Of a DNA stretch of 64,000 bases, positions 19,010 to 25,946 are shown piece by piece. This stretch comes from Pseudomonas sp. A34-9 (GTDB taxonomy: Bacteria > Pseudomonadota > Gammaproteobacteria > Pseudomonadales > Pseudomonadaceae): positions 3,498,501 to 3,562,500 of the forward strand of contig NZ_CP119967.1 of assembly GCF_029543085.1 (NCBI RefSeq). Direction: 5' to 3'. Position numbers and translations under genes: made by a program. The notes under the pieces were generated by a model that was given only the letters and a program-made list of their open reading frames with translations, did not search any database and was not told the origin of the DNA. Each line of letters starts with the position of its first letter. Position 1 is the stretch's first letter.

Positions 19010-19324
19010 ATGAGTACCGACGATAAACGCATTCGCGAATTCGCCTATCAAATCTGGGAATCGGAAGGCAAGCCTGAAGGGCACGAGGAGCGCCACTGGG
19101 AGATGGCGCGCAAACTGGCCGAAGCGGAAGCCCTGGCACCGAAGAAACCACCGAAGGCTGCCGGCAGCAAAACCGCAGGCAAGGCCGCCGAGGCCAAAGC
19201 GCCGGCCGCCAAACCGAAACCTGCGGCCAAAGCCAAACCCGCCAGCGCCGCCAAAGTGATTCCCCCGGGCGAAAAAGCCGCCGAGAAAAAGCCTAAAGCG
19301 CCGCGAAAGCCTTCGGCGATCTGA
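19010..19324 (+). CDS. DUF2934 protein with a Lys/Ala/Pro-rich tail
   Basis: 104-residue protein, function unknown. Residues 5-40 (RIREFAYQIWESEGKPEGHE...HWEMARKLAEAEA) match the short DUF2934 helical motif. The rest is a low-complexity basic tail of KPKPAAKAKPAS-type repeats that recalls histone H1-like or AlgP-like C-termini. A good GGAG ribosome binding site precedes the start. It lies 27 bases after treY and before glgX, a position that suggests coregulation with the glucan operon. Nucleic-acid or polyanion binding is only an inference from the tail. Confidence 0.85.
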   Translation: MSTDDKRIREFAYQIWESEGKPEGHEERHWEMARKLAEAEALAPKKPPKAAGSKTAGKAAEAKAPAAKPKPAAKAKPASAAKVIPPGEKAAEKKPKAPRKPSAI

Positions 19325-19414
19325 CGCTTACCGGACTGTTGAAATGAATCAATGTGTGGCGGGTCAGCTCGCCACCCAGGGCTCACTCGCCCTCAAGAAA
19401 CACACAAAACCCCT

Positions 19415-19502
19415 GTGGGAGCGAGCCTGCTCGCGAAAGCGTCGGCACATCCGACACCTCTGTTAGCTGACCCAGCGCTTTCGCGAGCAGGCTCGCTCCC
19501 AC
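19415..19502. repeat. Interspersed palindromic element, GTGGGAGCGAGCCTGCTCG class
   Basis: Arms GTGGGAGCGAGCCTGCTCGC and GCGAGCAGGCTCGCTCCCAC face each other in the DUF2934-glgX gap. A hairpin here could separate the glgA-side transcript from glgX. Confidence 0.88.
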
Positions 19503-19550
19503 AGGGGAAACAGTGTCAACCGAACCATCCCGATTTTTGCAGGAGCAATC

Positions 19551-21710
19551 ATGACCCGTCCAAAGAAAGCCGAGCCCACCGCGCACGCCGAGCCGTCGAG
19601 AATCCGTGAAGGCCTGCCCTTCCCGCTCGGAGCGACCTGGGATGGTCTGGGGGTGAACTTTGCTCTGTTTTCCGCCAACGCCACCAAGGTCGAACTGTGC
19701 ATCTTCGACGATGCCGGCGAGGTCGAACTCGAACGCATCGAACTGCCCGAATACACCGACGAGATTTACCACGGCTACTTGCCCGATGCGCACCCGGGGC
19801 TGATCTACGGCTACCGCGTCTACGGCCCGTATGACCCGGCCAACGGCCACCGTTTCAACCACAACAAATTGCTCATCGACCCGTACGCCAAACAATTGGT
19901 CGGCGAACTGAAATGGTCGGAAGCGCTGTTCGGCTACACCATCGGCCACCCTGACGCCGATCTGAGTTTCGACGAACGCGACAGCGCGCCCTTCGTGCCC
20001 AAATGCAAGGTCATCGACCCGGCGCACACCTGGGGCAACGACCACCGCGTCAGCGTGCCGTGGGACAAGACCATCATTTATGAAACCCATGTGCGCGGCA
20101 TCAGCATGCGCCACCCTGCGGTGCCGGAGAACGTGCGCGGTACCTTCGCCGGGTTGATGGTCGACGACGTGCTCGAACACATTCGCAAGCTCGGCGTTTC
20201 CACGGTCGAGTTGCTGCCAATTCACGCCTTCGTCAACGACCAGCACTTGCTGCACAAAGGCATGACCAACTACTGGGGCTACAACAGCATCGCGTTTTTC
20301 GCCCCCGACCCGCGCTATCTCGCCAGCGGCAAGATCGCCGAGTTCAAGGAGATGGTTGCGCACCTGCACGAAGCCAATCTCGAAGTGATTCTCGACGTGG
20401 TCTATAACCACACCGCCGAAGGCAACGAGCAAGGCCCGACCCTATCGATGCGCGGCATCGACAACGCCTCATACTACCGACTGATGCCGGATGACAAACG
20501 CTTCTACATCAACGATTCCGGCACCGGCAACACCCTCGACCTGAGTCATCCGTGCGTGCTGCAAATGGTCACCGACTCGCTGCGCTACTGGGCCAGTGAG
20601 ATGCATGTCGACGGCTTCCGTTTCGATCTGGCGACCATTCTCGGCCGCTATCACGACGGTTTCGACGAGCGCCACAGCTTCCTCGTCGCCTGTCGTCAGG
20701 ACCCGGTGTTGCGTCAGGTGAAAATGATCGCCGAGCCGTGGGACTGCGGCCCCGGTGGCTATCAGGTCGGCAACTTCCCGCCGGGCTGGGTCGAATGGAA
20801 CGACAAGTTCCGCGACACCGTGCGTGCGTTCTGGAAAGGTGATGACGGCCAGGTTGCCGACTTCGCCAGTCGCATGACCGCCTCCGGCGAGATGTTCAAC
20901 CAGCGCGGGCGGCGTCCGTATTCCTCGGTGAACTTCATCACCGCCCACGACGGTTTCACTCTCAACGATCTGGTCTCGTACAACGACAAGCACAACGAAG
21001 CCAACGACGAGAACAATCAGGACGGCAGCAACAACAACCTGTCGTGGAACCACGGCGTCGAAGGCCCGACCGACGATCCGGAAATCAATGCCCTGCGCCA
21101 CCGGCAGATGCGCAATTTCTTCGCCACGTTGCTGCTGGCCCAAGGCACGCCGATGATCGTCGCCGGTGACGAGTTCGCGCGCACTCAGGACGGCAACAAC
21201 AACGCCTATTGCCAGGACAGCGAAATCGGCTGGGTCAACTGGGATCTGAGCGAGGACGGCAAGGCCCTGCTCAAGTTCGTCAAACGTCTGATCAAGTTGC
21301 GTCTGGCCTATCCGATCCTGCGCCGTGGGCGTTTTCTGGTTGGCGAGTACAACGAGGACATCGGCGTCAAGGACGTCACCTGGCTGGCCCCGGACGCCAC
21401 CGAGATGACCACCGAGCACTGGCACGACGCGCACAATCGCTGCCTGGGCATGTTGCTCGATGGTCGCGCGCAAGAAACCGGCATTCGCCGCAAAGGCGCC
21501 GACGCGACCCTGCTGCTGGTGGTCAACGCCCATCATGACGTCGTCAACTTCACGTTGCCGGAAGTGCCGGAAGGCAGTTTCTGGACCTGCATGATCGACA
21601 CCAATCAGCCGGCGATCCGTGGCCAGGAACGCTTCGACTTCGGCCACGAATACTCGGTCACCGGGCGCTCGCTGCTGCTGTTCGAACTGCAACGTGAAGA
21701 AGAAGACTGA
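19551..21710 (+). CDS. glgX: Glycogen debranching enzyme GlgX (GH13)
   Basis: Hydrolyses alpha-1,6 branches of glycogen, releasing linear maltodextrins that MalQ and TreY use. 719 residues with an N-terminal CBM48-like domain (GLPFPLGATWDGLGVNFALF) and a GH13 barrel showing LDVVYNHTAEGNEQGP, the nucleophile in GFRFDLATILGR (about 355), the acid in MIAEPWDCGPGGYQVG (about 393) and ITAHDGFTLNDLVSYNDKHN. A GCAGGAGCAATC ribosome binding site precedes the ATG. Its stop is one base before the start of the acyl-CoA dehydrogenase-like gene, so the four-gene cluster downstream is likely on the same mRNA. Confidence 0.97.
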   Translation: MTRPKKAEPTAHAEPSRIREGLPFPLGATWDGLGVNFALFSANATKVELCIFDDAGEVELERIELPEYTDEIYHGYLPDAHPGLIYGYRVYGPYDPANGHRFNHNKLLIDPYAKQLVGELKWSEALFGYTIGHPDADLSFDERDSAPFVPKCKVIDPAHTWGNDHRVSVPWDKTIIYETHVRGISMRHPAVPENVRGTFAGLMVDDVLEHIRKLGVSTVELLPIHAFVNDQHLLHKGMTNYWGYNSIAFFAPDPRYLASGKIAEFKEMVAHLHEANLEVILDVVYNHTAEGNEQGPTLSMRGIDNASYYRLMPDDKRFYINDSGTGNTLDLSHPCVLQMVTDSLRYWASEMHVDGFRFDLATILGRYHDGFDERHSFLVACRQDPVLRQVKMIAEPWDCGPGGYQVGNFPPGWVEWNDKFRDTVRAFWKGDDGQVADFASRMTASGEMFNQRGRRPYSSVNFITAHDGFTLNDLVSYNDKHNEANDENNQDGSNNNLSWNHGVEGPTDDPEINALRHRQMRNFFATLLLAQGTPMIVAGDEFARTQDGNNNAYCQDSEIGWVNWDLSEDGKALLKFVKRLIKLRLAYPILRRGRFLVGEYNEDIGVKDVTWLAPDATEMTTEHWHDAHNRCLGMLLDGRAQETGIRRKGADATLLLVVNAHHDVVNFTLPEVPEGSFWTCMIDTNQPAIRGQERFDFGHEYSVTGRSLLLFELQREEED

Positions 21711-21711
21711 T

Positions 21712-22710
21712 ATGGACTTGCACAACTACATCGCTCGCCGTCCGCCGGACTATGCCGACACGGTGGCCCTCGGCAATTGTCTGCGGGCCATGGTCGAGGC
21801 CGGGCTGGACCGTTTGCCGTTGCCGGGCAGTGGCCACACGCTGGAACGTTTTCAGTGTCTGGCGCAGGTCGCCGGGCATGATCTCGGTTTGTGCAAACTG
21901 TTCGAAGGCCATACCGACGCACTGGCGATTATCGAGCAACTGGGCGGCACGCCGACGCCGGGCAGCACCTGGGGCATGTGGGCGGCTGAACCGCCGCAGG
22001 CGCGAGTCAAGGTCAGCCAGGCCAGGCACATGGTCACGCTGCACGGGCGCAAGGCCTGGTGCTCCGGGGCCGCCGTGCTCAGCCATGCCTTGCTCACCGC
22101 GTGGGATGCCGAGGATCAGCAACAACTGGTGGCCGTCGCCCTCGACCAACCTGGCGTGACCGTCACCGAGCAAGGCTGGCAAGCCGTGGGCATGGCCGCC
22201 ACCGGCAGCGTGGAGGTGCTGTTCGACGGCGCCGAAGCGCAGGCCATCGGCAATCCCGGCGACTATCTGCAACGACCGGGCTTCTGGCAAGGCGGGATCG
22301 GGATTGCGGCGTGCTGGTATGGCGCCGCCAGGCAAATTGCCGAAGCGTTGCGCGCACAGTGTGGACAGCGCCCGGAGCCGCACGCCCTCGCCCACCTTGG
22401 CGCGGTCGATAGCGCCTTGCAGGCAGCCGCCGATGTGCTGCGTTTCAGCGCCCTGCACATCGATGCACATCCCGAAGACAACGCCGAACTGCTCGCCCGT
22501 CGTGCCCGCGCGGTGGTCGAACAGTCAGCTGAGCAGGTGATCCGTGAAGTCGGTCGCGCCCTCGGCGCCGGGCCGTTTTGCAAGAATCGCCACTTTGCCC
22601 GGCTCAGCGCTGATCTGCCGGTGTTCCTGCGGCAAAGCCACGCCGAACGCGACCTCGCGGCCCTGGGCCAAATGGTCACCGCCCAATCCAGGGAGGCATG
22701 GCGGCTATGA
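21712..22710 (+). CDS. Acyl-CoA dehydrogenase-like flavoprotein, short form
   Basis: 332 residues with acyl-CoA dehydrogenase family features: an all-helical N-terminal region, a middle beta domain (ARHMVTLHGRKAWCSGAA; TVTEQGWQAVGMAATGSVEV) and a C-terminal helical domain ending LPVFLRQSHAERDLAALG. It is shorter than the usual roughly 380 residues, and the usual C-terminal catalytic Glu region is not recognisable, so dehydrogenation of an acyl-CoA is not assured. Start at 21712, one base after glgX; a longer in-frame start inside glgX is rejected. Its stop overlaps the PIG-L start (ATGA). It could oxidise an acyl group attached to, or destined for, the product of the cluster. Confidence 0.85.
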   Translation: MDLHNYIARRPPDYADTVALGNCLRAMVEAGLDRLPLPGSGHTLERFQCLAQVAGHDLGLCKLFEGHTDALAIIEQLGGTPTPGSTWGMWAAEPPQARVKVSQARHMVTLHGRKAWCSGAAVLSHALLTAWDAEDQQQLVAVALDQPGVTVTEQGWQAVGMAATGSVEVLFDGAEAQAIGNPGDYLQRPGFWQGGIGIAACWYGAARQIAEALRAQCGQRPEPHALAHLGAVDSALQAAADVLRFSALHIDAHPEDNAELLARRARAVVEQSAEQVIREVGRALGAGPFCKNRHFARLSADLPVFLRQSHAERDLAALGQMVTAQSREAWRL

Positions 22711-23477
22711 GCGCGGTCAAGAAAGATAATCCGATCGTCGGCCAAGGCACGTCACTGCAGCAATGGCAGGGCTCGCGGCAACTGGCGGAACTGGACAGCA
22801 TCGATGTTCTCGATCTGGTCCCGCCGGGTTCGCGGGCGGTGATCATTGCGCCGCACCCTGACGATGAAGTGCTCGGTTGCGGCGGTTTGTTGCAACTGCT
22901 CGCCGCCGCTGGCCGACCTTTGCAACTGATCTCGGTCACCGACGGCAGCGCCAGTCATCCCGGTTCCGAGCGCTGGTCCGTCGAGCGCCTCAGCGTGATC
23001 CGTCCGCAGGAATCCTCTGAAGCACTGCGCCGTCTCGGCGTACCCATGCATCGTCTGAAGTGGCTGCGTGGCGGGTTCACCGACACCCAGGTGGCGGCGC
23101 AAGAAGCCGAGCTGAGCGATTTCCTCGAGCGCCATCTGCGCGCCGAAGATGTCATTTTTACCACGTGGCGCGAAGACGGCCATTGCGACCACGAAGCCGT
23201 CGGCCGCGCCAGTGCCGAGGCCGCCCGCCGCGTCGGTGCGAGTTGCCATGAACTGCCGGTGTGGACGTGGCACTGGGCAACCCCGGAAGACGCCGTCGTA
23301 CCCTGGCAACGGGCACGCAAGATTCTCCTGACGCCGGCGCAAGTCGCGCGCAAGCGCCACGCGGTGCATGCCTTCGCCAGTCAACTGGAAGGCGATGCTG
23401 ACGCCGGACTCGCTCCGGTGCTGGCGCCCTACGTGCTTGATCGCCTGTTGCAGCCCTTCGAAGTGGTGTTTCTATGA
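22707..23477 (+). CDS. PIG-L family N-deacetylase, intact active site
   Basis: 256-residue zinc-dependent deacetylase of the PIG-L/MshB family, which removes N-acetyl groups from amino sugars. The metal and catalytic motif is complete (APHPDDEVLGCGG, about residues 47-59) and the second motif is EDGHCDHEAVG, with both histidines of the HxxH pattern. No signal peptide. The start at 22707 overlaps the upstream stop (ATGA). The stop overlaps the methyltransferase start (ATGA). In this four-gene set it probably provides a free amine for methylation or acylation. Substrate unknown. Confidence 0.92.
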   Translation: MSAVKKDNPIVGQGTSLQQWQGSRQLAELDSIDVLDLVPPGSRAVIIAPHPDDEVLGCGGLLQLLAAAGRPLQLISVTDGSASHPGSERWSVERLSVIRPQESSEALRRLGVPMHRLKWLRGGFTDTQVAAQEAELSDFLERHLRAEDVIFTTWREDGHCDHEAVGRASAEAARRVGASCHELPVWTWHWATPEDAVVPWQRARKILLTPAQVARKRHAVHAFASQLEGDADAGLAPVLAPYVLDRLLQPFEVVFL

Positions 23478-24073
23478 GTGTCGAGGATCGCTATTTCGAC
23501 GGCCTGTTTGCCGGCAACGATGACCCGTGGGCCTTCCGCGATCGCTGGTACGAGCAGCGCAAACGCGCGATCACCCTCGCCGCCCTGCCGCGTCCGCATT
23601 ATCGGGCAATCTTTGAGCCGGGATGCGCCAACGGCGAGTTGAGCGCCGAACTGGCCAGCCGCTGCGATCGCTTGCTGTGCTGCGACACCGCCAGTGCGGC
23701 GGTGACCTTGGCGCGCACGCGTTTGAGTCTGTTCGATCACGCCGAAGTGCGGCAAAACCGTCTTCCCGGCGACTGGCCGGAGGAAAAATTCGACCTGATT
23801 GTATTTAGCGAGATCGGCTACTACCTCGATGGCGAAGATCTGACAGAAGTAATCCGTCGGGCCAGTGATTGCCTGACTGCCGACGGCCAGCTCCTCGCCT
23901 GTCACTGGCGTCCGCCCATCGATGGCTGCCCGCTGAACGCGCGACAGGTTCATGACCTGATCCACGAAAAACTGCATCTGCCGCGACTGGTGCTGCATCA
24001 GGAAGCGGATTTCATCCTTGAGCTGTGGAGCCGCGAACCGCGCTCGGTGGCGGCACTGGAGGGATTGCGATGA
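23474..24073 (+). CDS. NodS-like SAM-dependent methyltransferase
   Basis: 199-residue class I methyltransferase. The SAM-binding motif I is FEPGCANGELSAEL, followed by LLCCDTASAAV (motif II acid) and LIVFSEIGYYLDGEDL. The N-terminal pattern DDPWAFRDRWYEQRKRAITL resembles the NodS-like group; NodS N-methylates the deacetylated sugar of Nod factors. Both ends overlap neighbours by ATGA, so it is translationally coupled to the deacetylase and the glycosyltransferase. Methylation of a deacetylated amino sugar is a reasonable inference from the neighbours, not shown by the sequence. Confidence 0.88.
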   Translation: MSVEDRYFDGLFAGNDDPWAFRDRWYEQRKRAITLAALPRPHYRAIFEPGCANGELSAELASRCDRLLCCDTASAAVTLARTRLSLFDHAEVRQNRLPGDWPEEKFDLIVFSEIGYYLDGEDLTEVIRRASDCLTADGQLLACHWRPPIDGCPLNARQVHDLIHEKLHLPRLVLHQEADFILELWSREPRSVAALEGLR

Positions 24074-24756
24074 TCGGCATTTTGATCCCGGCGCACAACG
24101 AGGAAGACTTGCTCGACGATTGCCTGAAGGCAGCGATGCGCGCCAGCCGGCACGGCTTGCTGGCCGGCGAACGGGTCGAGGTATTGGTGGTGCTCGACAG
24201 CTGCACTGACCGCTCGGCGCAAATTGTCAGCGGCTATCCAGTGCTGAGCCTTCACATCGACGCGCGCAATGTTGGTAAGGCCCGCGCGGCGGGTGCACAG
24301 CTTTTGCTGGAGCGCGGCGCGCGCTGGATCTCCTGCTCGGATGCCGACAGCCGCGTGGCCGACGACTGGCTGGTGGCGCAGTTGGGCTTGGGTGCGGACG
24401 CAGTCTGCGGTACCGTCACGGTCGAACGCTGGCATGAGTCGTTCGATGCGGCGGCGCAAATCCGCTACCACCGGCATTACCGTGCCTGCGATGGCCATCG
24501 GCACATTCATGGCGCTAATCTGGGCATCAGCGCCGACGCTTATCGCTGGGCCGGAGGCTTTAAACCGTTGGCGTGCGACGAAGATGTGCAGCTGGTGAGG
24601 GAGCTGGAACGGGACGGTGCCAACATCGCCTGGAGTCATCGCCCGCAAGTCCACACCAGCGCTCGATTCGACAGCCGTGCTCGCGGTGGCTTTGGTGACT
24701 ATCTGCGAAATCTGGCACAGGTGGAGCAAAAAAAAGCGGATCAGATTGATCTGTGA
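24070..24756 (+). CDS. Family 2 glycosyltransferase
   Basis: 228-residue GT-A fold glycosyltransferase. It shows the N-terminal nucleotide-sugar site (GILIPAHNEEDLLDDCL), a VVLDSCTDRSAQI segment, the metal-binding SDADSRV motif, and the acceptor-side acid in LACDEDVQLVREL. No membrane helices, so probably cytoplasmic or peripheral. The start overlaps the methyltransferase stop (ATGA). Last gene of the tight four-gene set. The donor and acceptor cannot be told from sequence. Confidence 0.88.
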   Translation: MIGILIPAHNEEDLLDDCLKAAMRASRHGLLAGERVEVLVVLDSCTDRSAQIVSGYPVLSLHIDARNVGKARAAGAQLLLERGARWISCSDADSRVADDWLVAQLGLGADAVCGTVTVERWHESFDAAAQIRYHRHYRACDGHRHIHGANLGISADAYRWAGGFKPLACDEDVQLVRELERDGANIAWSHRPQVHTSARFDSRARGGFGDYLRNLAQVEQKKADQIDL

Positions 24757-24912
24757 CGCGACGGATCTGCCTTCATGAGCAATACTCTGCTGCGCGGCAA
24801 TCCAGGGTTCGGAGCGTCGCAAGGCATTCAACCAGCCTTCACGGGTCGGTGGCGTCTGGCAATCACGGCCACGCACACGACTGAGGGCGAGACAACACAA
24901 GGACGTCAGACC

Positions 24913-25671
24913 ATGAAACCGTTATCCCTGAGCGACAGCAGTCTGCCGGCGCAAATATGGAACAGCGCCGCACAACTGGACAACATTCCCGTCATCAATA
25001 CCCGCAGCCTGGTGCCCGACGGTGCCCGCGCCGTGGTCATCGCGCCGCATCCCGGCGATGAAGTGGTCACCTGCGGCGGACTGCTGCAATTACTTGCCAG
25101 CCTAGGCCATCCGCTGCAACTGCTGTCGATCACTGACGGCAGTGCCAGCCACCCGGGCTCGCGGCAGTGGTCGGAAAAACGCCTGAGCGTGTTTCGCCCG
25201 CAAGAAAGCGTCGAAGCCTTGCGCCGCCTCGGTCTGCCGATGCACAGCCTGAAATGGGTGCGTGGCGGCTTCACCGACAACGCCCTGTGCGACCAGCAGG
25301 CGCAAGTGACCGAGTTCATCAGCCGTTACCTGCGCCCCGGTGACGTGGTGTTCAGCACCTGGCGCGGCGATGGCAACGACGATCACGAAGCAGTGGGACG
25401 GGCCAGCGCGCAAGCGGCGGAACAGGCCGGCGCGACGTTCCATGATGTACCGGTCTGGGCGTGGCACTGGCCCGAGCGCGACCAACAGATGATCCCATGG
25501 GAGCGTGCACGCAAACTGCGCCTCGACACCTGGACCGTGGCGCGCAAGAGCCACGCCACTCACGCCTATGCCAGCCAGCTCAAGGGCGAACCGGCCATAG
25601 GCATCGCGCCGATGCTACCGCCGGTAATTCTTGAGCGGATGCGTTTGCCGTATGAAATCGTCTTCGTCTGA
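24913..25671 (+). CDS. PIG-L family paralogue with altered active site
   Basis: 252 residues, collinear with the PIG-L protein at 22707 (shared LQLLSITDGSASHPGS-type and RPQES-EALRRLG blocks). The start at 24913 has an AAGGAC ribosome binding site; the open frame extends to 24775 without support. Key residues differ: the PHPDDE motif reads PHPGDE, losing the first Asp (general base in MshB), and the HxxH motif reads NDDH, losing its first His. The zinc ligands (His, second Asp, last His) remain. It may be inactive as a deacetylase, have another activity, or regulate the intact enzyme. About 155 bases separate it from the glycosyltransferase gene, so it may have its own promoter. Confidence 0.88.
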   Translation: MKPLSLSDSSLPAQIWNSAAQLDNIPVINTRSLVPDGARAVVIAPHPGDEVVTCGGLLQLLASLGHPLQLLSITDGSASHPGSRQWSEKRLSVFRPQESVEALRRLGLPMHSLKWVRGGFTDNALCDQQAQVTEFISRYLRPGDVVFSTWRGDGNDDHEAVGRASAQAAEQAGATFHDVPVWAWHWPERDQQMIPWERARKLRLDTWTVARKSHATHAYASQLKGEPAIGIAPMLPPVILERMRLPYEIVFV

Positions 25672-25703
25672 CTGCTACAAGATTCAAAAACAGCAAAATC
25701 CCT

Positions 25704-25787
25704 GTGGGAGCTGGCTTGCCAGCGATGCGTCGGGTCAGCCAATGAAGGCGTCGCTGGTGGCGCCATCGCGGGCAAGCCCGCTCCCAC
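25704..25787. repeat. Interspersed palindromic element, GTGGGAGCTGGCTTGCC variant
   Basis: Arms GTGGGAGCTGGCTTGCC and GGGCAAGCCCGCTCCCAC, a diverged member of the GTGGGAGCGAGCC class, downstream of the second PIG-L gene. Confidence 0.75.
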
Positions 25788-25852
25788 GGAACCCGTAGCC
25801 TTAAAAAACCACGCCTGACCGCCTTAACCGTTCGTCTGGAAACCGCCCATAC

Positions 25853-25868
25853 CTGTCAACTCTGACAG
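25853..25868. promoter_or_regulatory. Palindrome CTGTCA-N4-TGACAG upstream of the Ig-like repeat gene
   Basis: Perfect 6-base inverted repeat with a 4-base spacer (ACTC), about 80 bases before the start codon at 25947. An identical palindrome with a different spacer occurs at 61363. The size suits a dimeric regulator; no regulator is identified. Confidence 0.4.
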
Positions 25869-25946
25869 TACCCGGTTTCTCCTGCCTGATGTGTGATGAG
25901 CCCACTTTCCGAACGCATTCGGGCCTCTCGTCTCCAGGAGCAAGTG

